A stretch of 64,000 nucleotides of DNA from Micromussa lordhowensis (GCA_964020085.1 OZ026605.1:26274998-26338997); one strand, 5' to 3'; positions 9,789 to 22,433 are shown, numbered from the stretch's first letter. Notes: generated from the letters alone by a model not told the origin. Numbers and translations: made by a program.

Positions 9789-12700
9789 CAATAATGCCCA
9801 TATCCCATTAATTTTTGACCTTTATTAAATCCATTTTGAAATCATTGGTTATCCTTGTAATGTCATTAGTTCTCAGCTGTGCGATTTATTCACGAATCGC
9901 ACTATCTTTTGCTCTAAATCACATCTTTTTCTCAGCCAATGAGAATGGGACAGTAAAACAAAACAACCAATCAGATTTTAAAACTTTTTTAAACTCACAA
10001 ATCACATTACAGGAGAATAAAAGACAAAAAAGCCATTGTTTGGCAAATTTGGCAACTTTGTTCAATAAATATTGGTCCTGACCAAAATCTTGTTCCTGTA
10101 TTTAGGCTATTAAACTGTGCGATTTAAAAATGGATCTAATGAAGTGGTAATTGAACTTTGGGTCGTACAATTTTGGTCTGAAATCATATTTGTGATTTCA
10201 AATCAAACTCGCGCTGCGCGCTGGTTCAATTTTGAAATCACGCGTATGATTTCAGACCTAATAATATACATGAAAATATTACTCGATTCTGACTGGCTGA
10301 TTACAGTGCAGTTTTTCCTTAACACAGTGCAGAAAAGAGGTATATGAATGCAAAAAGAGGTAATAAAGCAAGCATCCTGATTGGTCAATGGACAAAGAAG
10401 TTCACAGATAGCCAATCAAATCTGTTGTTTTCACATCAAGCGCGTGCCCTGGATGGCGCAATTATGGCGCAGTTTTTCCTGATTGCGTGATTATTAAAAT
10501 CACCAGAGGAGCGCGCGCACAAAACTGAGAAGAGAGTTCAGAGTCCGTAAAGTTCAAAACATCCTTCACGCAAATTTTTTCATGTATATTATTAAAAGGT
10601 AATCATACGGTTTTTCTCGTACAATTTGGAATTAATTTGCACTTGTAAGTTTTTCAAAAAGCGAAATTGCACTCGCCGAGGCGGCTCGTGCAATTTCAGC
10701 TTTTTGAAAAACTCACTCGTGCAAATTAATTCCAAAACCGTAGGATTCCCTCTACTAATAATATACATGAAAAAATTTCTCGATTCTGATTGGCTGAGAA
10801 CAATGCAGTTTTTCTTTAACACAGTGCAGAAAAGAGGTAATTGAATGCAAAAAAGGTAATAAAGCAAATAAAGCAAGCATTCTGATTGGTCAATAAACGA
10901 AGAAGTTCACAGATAGCCAATCAAATCTTTTGTTTTCAAATCAAGCGCGCGCCCTGGATGGCGCAATTATGGCGCAATTTTTTCCTGATTGAGTGCGTGA
11001 TAATTAAAATCACCTGAGGTTAAGCGCGCGCACAAAACTGAGAAGAGAGTTCAGAGTCCGTAAAGTTCAAAACATCCTTCACGCAAATTTTTTCATGTTT
11101 ATATTATTAATAAGTAATCATACGGTTTTTCTCGTTGAATTTGGAGTCAATTTGCACTTGTGAGTTTTTCAAAAAGCGAAATTGCACTCGCCGAAGCGGC
11201 TCGTGCAATTTTAGATTTTTGAAAAACTCACTTGTACAAATTAATTCCAATTTGAACTCGAAACCGTATGATTACCTATACTAATATCCTGTATTCCGTT
11301 TATGACTTTTGCCTTAATACACTATCCTTAGTATCCCGAAAACCCTGGCCTTAATAGGGCCTCGGTAATGTATGACGACAACTGTAATAATGATACTTAT
11401 ATATATTTCTCTTTTCGGTGCGCTTCGGTGGCATATCAGGCATGTTTGGTCAAGCCATTGCACCGTATTTTGGCAAGACATAATCGAGCTGACCAAAATA
11501 CCCATGGCGAGACTAAACGAGCCTGAAACGAAATGCAGGCTCTAAAGCGTACCGAAAAGGGGTACAATTAGGTAATTATCGTAGCTATATTCAGCCACGT
11601 GACCATATATCAGGACATTGACTTGGTATCGTCAGGTGTCAGGATAGTAGACACGACTTCTGATTGGTTCATTACAAATTTCATTACGGTCAGTAAAAAC
11701 ACGCGTGTAAGAACCCATAGTTTTTAAAGTTTGGAAAAATAGGTTTACCTGTAATCCACAACCTGCTTGATCTTGCTTGGCTAAACAGGTTCTTATATTT
11801 GGCGTATTAAAATGGAAAATTTCTGCCAGCAGTTTCGGGTTCCCTAGAAAATAATAAGGCCTATATTGGGGATAACTCTCTTACTCTTCATCTTTTGCTT
11901 CTTCCATACAGGTAGCAAGGTTCGTAATTCAAATTTTATTCCCTTTTTTAGGCTACTCTTCTCAGCAAGCAAACATTATTGGAATTTACTACTGGTCACG
12001 TGATCGATCTCGTGTCTAATGACGTGCAGCGAATGGAAGAAGCTCCCATGTGGATCGCCCACGTGGTTCCTTTGACCTCTGACGTTATAGTAGCCGCGTG
12101 TTTAGTCGTGTACCTGATTGGCTGGCAGGCACTTATGGGAGTCCTTTTCCTGCTATTCCTTATACCATATTTAGTCCTGTTATCCTCTGCAAGTGCACAA
12201 CTACGCCTGCGCACAGCTGATGTGTCTGACCAACGTATCTCTACCATAAATGAGGCTGTTTGCGGAATACGTGGAATCAAAACGCATGCATGGGAGGACG
12301 AGTATCGAGACGAGATAAAAACTACACGAAGGTATGACTTTAATGATTTAAAGGGAGCAAAATACGAATGGACCACTTAAAAAAAAAACACCAAAATTAT
12401 TATTTCAAGTTCGTCTTTCTTACGTTCGTATTCCCACGAAGGCTGTCCTTGTCTAATAGCCCTCACCTCTACCCACGCCGCAGTTTATAATAATGAAATC
12501 ATAAGTTTTGGTCTGCGAAACTACTTCCTTAAAATTGGGTGAGCCCGCTGGCTGCAGGAAAGTCGGTTTCTATCACAACAAATAATATAGTGTTGGGAAA
12601 TCAATAGAACCGGACAGAATGTTTGTAGCATTTACTTCGAAGACCATGACCAGAACATAATAAAGTGCGGACAGGTGATAACCAGTGCGGTAGTGTAGCA

Positions 12701-15700
12701 GCTCTCGTAAGCTCGTAATTCTATTTGTCGACTTTGCAGTAGCTGTTATTATTTTGAGGCTAGGGACCATTGATTCTGTTGTATGTCCTATTGTTCTCTC
12801 AAAGGCCATTCATGTGAGACCTGCGAGAGCTGCAAGATGACCCAACCAGTTTCTCACCACCGAGGGCGTAACCTAAAAAACAATTTGCAAAACATCTGCA
12901 TGAATGATTATATTTTAGTATACATGAGTTATTCGTAACATTAAATTTGATTTGTTTTTAGAAATGAGATCAGCATCATCCATAAGAAGAATATAATTCT
13001 TTCAGCTTTAACGAGCTTGGAATACGCATCAGCAGCTATAGCAACCATGGTGTCTGTCCTCTCTCTTGTGTTATCTGACCAGCTCATCACACCTGTTAAT
13101 GCCTTCATTCTGCTCGCTTTCATCAATATTCTACGACTGAGCGTAGCCCATCGCTTAGCCCAAGGTCTGCTGGCAACATACGAGGCTTATGTGTCTTTGA
13201 ACAGAATAGAGGAATTTCTTCTTTTAGACAATTTACAATCCCTTCCATCTAATTGGTATTCAGAGGGCACAAACGGTTCCTTAGGAAGTTCGGAAATGAT
13301 AAGAAGTGGTCAAATCTTTGATCGAGAAGAAACTGAACTTAAGGGAACACCGGCAGTCTGCGTGTCAAATTTGACATACAAACCATTCAAGCGAGAAATG
13401 AAAGCTATTCTACAAGATATAGGATTCACTACAACTGTGGGAAGTTTGACAGTCATTACAGGACCGGTGGGGAGTGGAAAATCGACTCTACTCTCCGCCA
13501 TCGCTGGTGAGGTCTCAGCCACAAGCGGAACAGTCACCTGCCGAGGAACTCTTGTCTACGTGCCTCAGATAGCCTGGGTCTTCTCCGGGACAATCAGGGA
13601 AAACATTTTGTTCGGTCAGCCATATAACGAAGATATGTACAACAGTGTTATAAACTCATGTGCACTAATGAAAGACATCCAACAATTCCCTGATTACGAT
13701 GAGACGGTTGTTGGTGAATGCGGTGCAGTTCTAAGTGGTGGCCAGCGGGCAAGAGTAAGCTTAGCACGCGCTGTTTACGCCGATGCAGACATTTACTTGT
13801 TGGACGACCCTCTGAGTGCTGTGGATTTTAAGGTTGGCCAACATATCTTTCGACAATGTATCAAAGGCTTACTGGGCGATAAAACGCGGGTGCTGATATG
13901 TCACGAAGAGCAGTATATGAAAGAAGCTGATGGCGTTGTTGTGCTTGATAAAGGTCTCGTGCTCGGCAGAGGTCGCTTTTTTGAACTTCAAGAGAAAAAC
14001 ATTTTAAATACAACGGCTAATCCCCTTTGGAAGACCGTTCTAAAGAGAAACGAGTCCCGTGACTTGGTTGAAAAACTAGGAGAGAAAAGTCATTTTGCCG
14101 ATGGTCGTGCAGGCAATGAAGCCAGAAGTCTTCAAATAGACGAGGAGGATCGTGTAATTGGAGTCGTGTCATCCAAGCTTTACTGGAACTACTTCAAAAG
14201 CGGCGTACATTCCTTAGTGATACTGGCTATAGTCTTGCTGTGTGTCATTACTCAAGGTAAGCCGGAGCCAAAACATAGCGTTGTATACCGAGATACCACT
14301 GTGTTCTCTACTATTCCACTAATTTATGCATTGAATATGCGCGCTTCTGTTTTCCCAGGAATGGCAGTTGCTCCCGATGTGTGGCTCTCCTATTTGACAA
14401 AGAAACAACACAAAAGTCAAAGAGACCCAATCAATTTAACCATCTATGGTTGCCTTGTTGTTGGCTCCTTCATATTTGCTATCTTGAGAGCGTACGGATT
14501 CCTTTCGATTTCCCTGAGATGTTCTGAGCGCCTTCATGACAAAATGGCGGTGGCTATTTTAGAGGCACCGGTTCTGTTCTTTGACTCGAATCCCGTGGGA
14601 AGAATTCTTAATCGATTTTCTAAAGATGTAGGCTGCATGGATGAACTTTTACCCAAAACATTTCTGATGGCAATCCAATATAGCTCAGTAACGTTCGCAT
14701 CATGCCTTTTGCCGATTGTAGCAAATTACTGGCTGCTGGCTGCTATTGTTCCGCTGATTGCAATAATCGTGTACATTGGAAGGTATTACTTGAAGTCCTC
14801 CAGACAGTTGAAAAGGCTTGAGTCGATAAACCGTAGTCCAGTCTTCTCTCACATTTCGGAGACGCTGAATGGCCTGGACACCATAAGAACAAGAGGACGG
14901 GAGAAAGATTTTCTGGATCAGTTTTACAGGTATACAATCATTTCCGATTAACTGATCATCTCCTGCTTTCTCTTTAATTCACACAATCCTCCACTCACTC
15001 ACGTACTTCAGCTAAGCTTGCGTAGCAAGCGTTCCTGTACGAAGAGCATTCCCGGTGCATTCTGGCCGCGCGTAAATTAGAGCGAGAACCAAAAAAAAAA
15101 TCAACGAAGCAGTGTTGGGTTTTCTCGCTCCAATTTACGCGAGGCCAGAATGAGGAAAAGCTCTTCGCATGGGGACGCATGCTACGTAAACTACTACAGC
15201 TACTTCCAACCAACCTCTTCCTACAATCCACATACGTTGGCTTCAGGAACCGTAAGTAATATGAATAATATATCAAACCAAAAGGGCCGTGTTTTAACAC
15301 ACACGGAGAAGAGATTCGAAACAACGACGCGTACTGGAGACGGTAGTTTTGACAAACTTCGAAGTTTCAGTGGAATTGTGATCAAATACCGTCTTGAATG
15401 TTTTATGTATTTTCTCAATCGAAACTTAACCAAAGGAGAAAACGGAGAAATAAAATCGTATAAATTTATGCTAAAAAAGATATCCAAACACTGTTACTGT
15501 GATGATTTTGATGCATTTTAGCGAGTTTGAGAACAGCTTGTACTTAAGTTTATTACACCCTGAACTCAGCTTCTCTCATGGGATTTGCTAGAATTTGACC
15601 AGTATGTTCGCAGGTTAGCCATAATACCGAATTACTATTAAATATCTCCCTGCAGACATCAAGATACTCATAGCCAGACGTTTGTCATGGTATGGGCCTG

Positions 15701-17519
15701 TGAACGTTGGTTCTCCCTTCGCGTGTCTGTTCTTAGTTCTTTGTTCATAGGTTCAGTGGCATTAGCAGCCGTTTTGGTTTCCCAAGATGCTGGTAAGAGA
15801 GTGCTCTGTACAAACGTTTAAATAAGTCAGTGATTTAAGCTCTGTTGTCACTCAACGATCAACAAGCATATTGTGAAAAAAATACCTGTATTGGATTTGA
15901 AGAACAAATTTAGAAGAATATATAAGTCTGTAGGGCAGTAGGGCTGTAAACTATAAATTTACCAAAACAGGGTTCTTTACCTGGGGTTCCATAATGGAAA
16001 TTTATCTCAGAAGGGACTATTGGTTTAATTAGCGTATGTTGGACTGCGATAGTGATAAAGTTTCTGCATGAATTTAATAGCTAGTCTGGATAGGGTAGGG
16101 GTTTTTGGTGCCTAGTTTAGAATAGGGTTGCAAAATCAAGCTGATCATGGTTTAGTTTAGGGTAAGAGTTTCAGTGTTCCTGCGGCACACCCCTACCCAG
16201 AGATTTATAGAGAGAATCCCCCCCCCTGGGCTGTTATTAACAGAATATAAATGGTGTTCTCTTGTAGGCATGGAACGAGCTTCCAAAATCCATTAGAGAT
16301 GTTACTTCGTTAAATAATATAAAAGGAATTAAATGAAACTATTCAAAGAACTTTGGGATTTTCTGTTTATTATTACTTTTTTATTCCAATTGTATATTAA
16401 TTTTTAGCTTTATTTATTCTATGCTATTTTTATGTTCATGATGATTTTTATACTATTGTAAAGTAATGTATTCATAACTAATTTTACATTGTGGCTAAAA
16501 AGCTTCCATAAATGTATGTATGTAAGACGCACGCTTATCCTGAGCCAACTCTTACGCGGTATCCAAAATTTTTTAAATTAATGATTATATAATTTGTTTA
16601 CCCAGCTTTTGCCGGCCTTGCACTGGCTTACGTCATCGAGATTGGCGACGTCACTGAGTACGCTGTGAGGAAATCATCAGAAGTTGAGAATTTAATGACG
16701 TCAGTTGAACGCGTTATGACGTACACTAAACTTGATTCTGAGCCTGGATACAAAGAGAAACGGCTTCCCCCGGAACACTGGCCACGCGAAGGAAATATCA
16801 CATTCCAAGACGTGTCGTTGACATACTATCAGGGGGGACCTCAAGTACTAAAGAATCTAAATCTCGAGATCAAGGGAGGAGAAAAGATCGGTGTTGCAGG
16901 GCGCACGGGTGCTGGGAAATCATCTTTTGTAGCAGCTCTTTTACGCATGCCTGACGCTGGTGGTGACATAATTATCGACGATGTTCGATTAAGGGAGATC
17001 AATCTCCAAGGCGCGAGACGATGTGTTTCTGTTCTTGGCCAAAGTCCTGTTCTTTTTAGTGGATCACTGAGAAAGAATCTTGATCTCATGAAACAGTTTC
17101 AGGATGTAGATTTGTGGCGAACATTAGACGAAGTGCGACTGAAACAGATGGTGGAAAATCTGGAAGGACAACTGGACTACGAGCTGTTGGAACACGCTTC
17201 AAATGTCAGCGTAGGAGAACGGCAATTAATCTGTTTGGCTCGCGTGCTCTTACAACAAAACAAGATCATCATCTTGGATGAGCCCACTGCGCACGTGGAT
17301 CCAGACACAGAACAAACAATCTGGAACACAGTGCGAGAGAAGCTGAGGAACTCAACAGTTATCACTATAGCTCATCGTTTGAACACCATCAGAGACTGCG
17401 ACACGATACTCGTTTTCAGGGAGGGGAAAGTAGTTGAGGTTGGCGCCTTTGATGTTCTACTGAAAAGCGAGGAAAGTGAACTGAGTGGACTTGCTCGAGC
17501 ATCAGATGACGAATATTGA
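9146..17519 (+). CDS. ABCC4: ABCC4/MRP4-like ABC exporter, six coding exons
   Basis: Full-length ABC transporter of subfamily C, an ATP-driven membrane exporter of organic anions and conjugates. Exons are 9146-9679, 11952-12331, 12962-14256, 14359-14929, 15656-15792 and 16606-17519. Phases agree and give 1276 residues, close to the usual length of about 1300 for short MRPs. The ATG follows an in-frame TGA at 9140. There is no TMD0. NBD1 has Walker A GPVGSGKS (472-479), LSGGQ (562-566), Walker B YLLDD and the H-loop His 619. NBD2 has GRTGAGKSS (1071-1079), a variant signature VSVGE (1173-1177), Walker B with catalytic Glu (ILDEP) and His 1229. An Asp after Walker B in NBD1 and a Glu in NBD2 is the usual ABCC asymmetry. 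TMD2 carries the family motif [15 protein letters not shown]. The product ends DDEY, without the PDZ motif of vertebrate ABCC4. The subfamily is near certain; the ABCC4 rather than another short-MRP label is probable. Confidence 0.9.
9740..9796 (+). repeat. (AAT)n microsatellite in ABCC intron 1
   Basis: About 17 tandem AAT/TAA triplets, the last few degraded to AAC. It begins about 60 bases after the exon 1 donor. Confidence 0.95.
10175..11273. repeat. Cluster of three palindromes and a tandem duplication in ABCC intron 1
   Basis: Palindromes lie at 10175-10258, 10601-10747 and 11116-11273. The last two share arms starting AATCATACGGTTTTTCTCGT and a loop-side pair around CTCGCCGAGGCGGCTCG. 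Between them a unit of about 340 bases, beginning AATATACATGAAAA and ending CATCCTTCACGCAAATTTTT, occurs twice (from 10263 and from 10759). The whole is therefore a direct duplication of unit plus palindrome with a period of about 500. Most likely these are miniature inverted-repeat elements. Confidence 0.8.
14257..14358 (+). other. 102-nt in-frame, stop-free intron of ABCC
   Basis: A GTAAGC donor and a pyrimidine-rich TTTTCCCAG acceptor bound 102 bases. This length is a multiple of three with no stop, so the surrounding frame reads straight through. Splicing restores the expected start of the second membrane domain, [17 protein letters not shown]. The intervening 34 codons look unlike any ABCC sequence I know. 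Confidence 0.8.
15015..15192. mobile_element. Palindromic MITE in ABCC intron 4
   Basis: Arms of about 75 bases run inward from both ends and match at roughly 80% as inverted repeats. The left contains GCGTAGCAAGCGTTCC and GCGCGTAAATTAGAGCGAG; the right contains their reverse complements. A short A-rich loop separates them. There is no coding capacity. Confidence 0.75.
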
Positions 17520-17613
17520 AGCAACCTCTGGCTCCTCCACAATTTGACCCCAGCCACAAATTTTCAGTTTTTCGGCAAATAGTATTCCCTAGTTCGTGAT
17601 GGTGTATACATGA

Positions 17614-17619
17614 AATAAA
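17614..17619 (+). promoter_or_regulatory. Polyadenylation signal of the ABCC gene
   Basis: AATAAA lies about 95 bases after the TGA stop, in an AT-rich context, and is the first canonical signal downstream. Confidence 0.6.
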
Positions 17620-17688
17620 CCATTCATTTAAACTATTGCCCGTTCCCAAGTTTCCGGATGAGACCCTGGTTGCAACAAAATAGTTTCA

Positions 17689-17735
17689 ACCCGGCCTGTT
17701 TGTCCACTTGGCTTGTACATGTATGCAGACTTTTT
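17689..17735 (+). repeat. SINE 3'-tail remnant
   Basis: The text CCCGGCCTG..CCACTTGGC..GTATGCAGACT matches the 3' end of the SINE at 42379-42645. It indicates a truncated copy of that family. Confidence 0.55.
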
Positions 17736-18157
17736 ACTTACGTACATACCAGTGTAAATTTTGTTCTGATACGAGTTTTATCCTGGTTCTATTATTCTCT
17801 GTATTCGTTTACTACATAAAAAATCTCATATCCAAGTGTCAAACCGGTGCGTGAATTGACTCCGTTGTCATGTTAGCAGGAAAGCTTTCTTGCTGGATGG
17901 TCAGTGTTGTTTTAAGAATGTAATGAAAAATAAAATTCTCCCAACGTGAAAAAACGTTCGATTTGACAAGAACGTCTACTCGACCTATTGTATTCTGGTT
18001 TAGATATCACGTGAGGTCTGAGCATGAGAGTGGGGCGATCTCAACATAAAGATTTCATCTCGTACCCGCCAGAATCAAAATCGTAGTTCAGAGCGGAAAA
18101 ACGTACCGCAAATCCCTTGCCTTAATCGCGGGCTCAGGTAGTAATGCGGGCTGCAAT

Positions 18158-18165
18158 GGTAGAAA
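18158..18165 (+). repeat. 8-bp target site duplication, left
   Basis: GGTAGAAA directly precedes the left end of the foldback element and is repeated exactly at 22508-22515. Confidence 0.8.
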
Positions 18166-18226
18166 GGTAGGTACTTCATGTATGGGGACATATATTGTAC
18201 CGGGATGTATATACTTTCCTTACTAT

Positions 18227-20608
18227 CTTACTTGAGGTGCTTCTCTTACTTGCGCTGCTTGGCTTACTTGAGATACTTTGCTTACTTGAGATCCTTTGCT
18301 TACTTGAGCTGCTTTGCTTACTTTTGATGGTTGTCTTACTTGAGTTCCTTTGCTTACTTGAGATGCTTTTCTTACTGGAGCTGCTTTGCTTACTTGAGGT
18401 CCTTTGCTTACTTGAGATACTTAACTTACTTGAGATGCTTTGCTTACTTGAGATGCTCGTCTTACTTGAGATGCTTTGCTTACTTTAGATGCTTGTCTTA
18501 CTTGAGATGCTTGTCTTACTTGAGATGCTTTGCTTACTTGAGATGTTTGACTTACTTGAGATCCTTTGCTTACTTGAGATGCTTGTTCACTTGAGATCCT
18601 TGTCTTCCTTGAGCTGCTTTGCTCACTTGAGATGCTTGTTTTACTTGAGATGCTTTGCTTATTTGAGCTGCTTGTCTAACTTGAGATCCTCTGCTTACTT
18701 GAGATGCTTATCTTACCTGAGATGCTTGTCTTACTTGAGATGCTTTGCCTACTTGAGATGCTTGTCTTGCTTGAGATGCTTTGCTTACTTGAGATGCTTG
18801 ACTTACTTGAGGTGCTTTGCTTATTTGAGACGCTTGTCGTACTTGAGCCGCTTGTCTTGCTTGAGATCCTTTGCTTACTTGAGATGCTTAACTTACTTGA
18901 GCTGACTGTCTTACTTGAGATCCTTTGCTTACTTGAGATGCTTAACTTACTTGAGATGCTTAACTTACTTGAGCTGCTTGTCTTACTTGAGATCCTTTGC
19001 TTACTTGAGATGCTTGTGTTACTTGAGACCCTTTGCTTACTTGAGATCCTTTGCTTACTTAAGATGCTTGTGTTACTTGAGACCCTTTGCTTACTTGAGA
19101 TGCTTTGCTTACTTGAGCTGCGTGTCTTACTTGAGATCCTTTGCTTACTTGAGATGCTTTGCTTGCTTGAGGTGCTTGTCTTACTTGAGCTGCGTGTCTT
19201 ACTTGAGATCCTTTGCTTACTTGAGCTGCTTGTCTTACTTAAGCTGCTTGTCTTACTTGAGATGCTTGTCTTACTTGAAATGCTTGTCTTACTTGAGATC
19301 CTTTGCTTACTTGAGCTGCTTGTCTTACTTGAGCTGCTTGTCTTACTTGAGATGCTTGTCTTACTTGAAATGCTTGTCTTACTTGAGATCCTTTGCTTAC
19401 TTGAGCTGCTTGTCTTACTTGAGCTGCTTGTCTTACTTGAGATGCTTGTCTTACTTGAAATGCTTGTCTTACTTGAGATCCTTTGCTTACTTGAGATGCT
19501 TGTCTTACTTGAGCTGCTTTGCTTACTTGAGATCCTTTGCTTACTTGAGCTGCTTTGCTTACTTGAGATGCTTGTTTTACTTTTGCTGCTTGTCTCACTT
19601 GAGATGCTTGTCGTACTTGAGATCCTTTGCTTACTTGAGATGCTTGTCTTACCTGAGCTGCTTTGCTTACTTGAGATCCTTTGCTTACTTGAGATGCTTA
19701 ACTTACTTGAGATGCTTTGCTTACTTGAGATGCTTGTCTTACTGGAGATCCTTTGCTTACTTGAGATGCTTAACTTACTTGCGATGCTTTGCTTACTTGA
19801 GATGTTTGACTTACTTGAGATCCTTTGCTTACTTGAGATGCTTGTTTTACTTGAGCTGCTTGTCTTACTTGAGCTGCTTTGCTTACTTGAGATGCTTGTC
19901 TTACTTGAGATCCTTTGCTTGCTTGAGATGCTTGTCTTACTTGAGCTGCTTTGCTTACTTGAGATGCTTGTCTTACTTGAGATCCTTTGCTTACTTGAGA
20001 TGCTTAACTTACTTGAGATGCTTTGCTCACTTGAGATGCTTGTCTTACTTGAGATCCTTTGCTTACTTGAGATGCTTAACTTACTTGAGATGCTTTGCTT
20101 ACTTGAGATGCTTGTTTTACTTGAGATCCTTTCCTTACTTGAGATCCTTTCCTTACTTGAGGTGCTTGACTCACTTGAGATGCTCTGCTTACTTGAGATC
20201 CTTTGCTTACTTGAGATCCTTTGCTTACTTGAGATCCTTTGCTTACTTGAGGTGCTTGACTTACTTGAAATGCTTGTTTACTGAGATCCTTTGCTTACTT
20301 GAGGTGCTTGACTTACTTGAGCTGCTTGTTTTACTTGAGATCCTTTCCTTACTTGAGATCCTTTCCTTACTTGAGGTGCTTGACTCACTTGAGATGCTCT
20401 GCTTACTTGAGATGCTTTGCTTACTTGAGATCCTTTGCTTACTTGAGATCCTTTGCTTACTTGAGATGCTTGACTTACTTAAGGTACTTTGCCTCCTTGA
20501 GGTGCTTTTCTTACTTGAAATGCTTGGCTTACTTAAGATGCTTGTTTTACTTGAGATGCGGGTCTTACTTGAGATGCTTTTCTTTCTTGAAATGCTTGAC
20601 TTACTCGA
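18227..20608 (+). repeat. Left arm: 18-bp minisatellite, about 132 units
   Basis: The consensus unit is CTTACTTGAGATGCTTTG, with variants GATCC, GCTGC, CTTGT and CTTAA in the second half. A five-unit 90-bp higher-order block repeats three times from 19207 to about 19480. Because 18 is a multiple of three and the unit lacks stops in several frames, it produces ORFs of up to 566 codons with hexapeptides such as LLEMLC or LRCFAY. These are not taken to be genes. Confidence 0.93.
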
Positions 20609-20746
20609 CTTATAGAGAACTTGGAAATTAAGGGAAAGTACCGAAACGTAGTCACGCATATTAATACAAAAGTTCTGAAGAACTCAAAGACAGACCAGGT
20701 TAGTCCTAGGACCCTTTCAAACGTTTTGTTAATAACAAAGGCAAGG
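20609..20746. other. Central spacer of the foldback element
   Basis: About 138 bases of single-copy sequence separate the two arms. It has no open frame of note and no recognisable motif. A small hairpin, AGTTCTGAAGAACT, lies near 20672. Confidence 0.7.
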
Positions 20747-22433
20747 GATCTCAAGTAAGTCCTGAAGCACATCAAGTAAGTCAAGCATCTCAAGTAAGTC
20801 AAGCATCTCAAGTAAGCCAAGCATCTCAAGTAAGCCAAGCATCTCAAGTAAGTCAAGCATCTCAAGTAAGTCAAGCATCTCAAGTAAGCCAAGCATCTCA
20901 AGTAAGCCAAGCATCTCAAGTAAGCCAAGCATCTTAAGTAAGCCAAGCATCTCAAGTAAGCCAAGCATCTCAAGTAAGCCAAGCATCTCAAGTAAGCCAA
21001 GCATCTCAAGTAAGTTAAGCATCTCAAGTAAGTTAAGCATCTCAAGTAAGACGTCAAGCATCTCAAGTAAGTTAAGCATCTCAAGTAAGTCAAGCAATAC
21101 ACTGAGTAAGTTAAGCATCTCAAGTAAGACAAGCAATACACTGAGTAAGTTAAGCATCTCAAGTAAGTCAAGCAATACACTGAGTAAGTTAAGCATCTCA
21201 AGTAAGACAAGCAATACACTGAGTAAGTTAAGCATCTCAAGTAAGTCAAGCATCTCAAGTAAGACAAGGATCCCAAGTAAGACAAGCATCTCAAGTAGGC
21301 AAAGCATCTCAAGTAAGACAAGCATCTCAAGTAGGCAAAGCATCTCAAGTAAGACAAGCAACTCAAGTAGGCAAAGCATCCCAAGTAAGACAAGCATCTC
21401 AAGTAGGCAAAGCATCTCAAGTAAGTCAAGCATCTCAAGTAAGACAAGCATCTCAAGTAAGACAAGGATCTCAAGTAGGCAAAGCATCTCAAGTAAGACA
21501 AGCATCTGAAGTAAGACAAGCATCTGAAGTAAGACAAGGATCTCAAGTAAGACAAGCATCTCAAGTAGGCAAAGCATCTCAAGTAAGACAAGCATCTCAA
21601 GTAAGACAAGCATCTCAAGTAAGACAAGGATCTCAAGTAAGACAAGCATCTCAAGTAGGCAAAGCATCTCAAGTAAGTCAAGCATCTCAAGTAAGACAAG
21701 CATCCCAAGTAAGTTAAGCATCTCAAGTAGGCAAAGCATCTCAAGTAAGACAAGCATCTCAAGTAAGATAAGGATCTCAAGTAAGACAAGCATCCCAAGT
21801 AAGTTAAGCATCTCAAGTAGGCATAGCATCTCAAGTAAGACAAGGATCTCAAGTAAGACAAGCATCCCAAGTAAGACAAGCATCTCAAGTAGGCAAAGCA
21901 TCTCAAGTAAGTCAAGCAACTCAAGTTGGCAAAGCATCTCAAGTAAGACAAGGATCCCAAGTAAGACAAGCATCTCGAGTAAGACAAGGATCTCAAGTAA
22001 GCTAAGCACCTCAAGTACGGAAAGCATCTCAAGCAAGTCGAGCATCTCAAGCAAGCAAAGCATTTCAAGTACGCAAAGCATCCCAAGTAAGACAAGACAA
22101 GCCAGTAAGACAAGGATCTCAAGTACGACAAGCATCTCAAGTAAGCCAAGAATCTAAAGTAAGCAAAGCATCTCAAGTAAGACAAGCATCTCTAGTAGGA
22201 CAAGGATCCCAAGTAAGACAAGCATCTCGAGTAAGACAAGGATCTCAAGTACGAAAAGCATCTCAAGTAAGCCAAGCACCTCAAGTACGGAAAGCATCTC
22301 AAGCAAGTCGAGCATCTCAAGTAAGCAAAGCATCTCAAGTAAGACAAGCATCTAAAGTAAGCAAAGCATCTCAAGTAAGACCTCTAGTAAGACAAGGATC
22401 TCAAGTAAGAGTAAGAGAAGCACCTCAAGTAAG
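20747..22433 (-). repeat. Right arm: the same 18-bp minisatellite inverted, about 94 units
   Basis: The unit reads CAAGTAAGACAAGCATCT, the reverse complement of the left arm. A 39-bp higher-order variant containing AGCAATACACTGAGTAAG occurs four times at 21091-21238. Near the outer end a block of about 150 bases (from about 21950 and from about 22200) is duplicated. The ORFs of 550 and 468 codons on the minus strand are periodicity artefacts. Confidence 0.93.

Larger units (their letters stand above)
17520..18157 (+). other. ABCC 3' UTR and flanking DNA
   Basis: The start of this stretch (17520-17565) is also present in the pseudogene at 2957, so it was part of the copied block. Beyond the polyadenylation signal I see only a SINE tail remnant and unique-looking DNA up to the foldback element. 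Confidence 0.6.

Noticed and set aside
18195..20615. Long ORFs (526 and 566 codons) encoding leucine- or cysteine-rich repeats
   Set aside because: They are read-throughs of an 18-bp minisatellite open in several frames. There is no signal, no splice context, and the mirrored arm gives the same artefacts on the other strand.
20533..22185. Minus-strand ORFs of 550 and 468 codons
   Set aside because: The same minisatellite, inverted. Part of the 550-codon ORF merely crosses the spacer by chance.
18227..22433. CRISPR-like regular repeats
   Set aside because: The 18-bp units are directly contiguous with no unique spacers, and the DNA is clearly animal nuclear.
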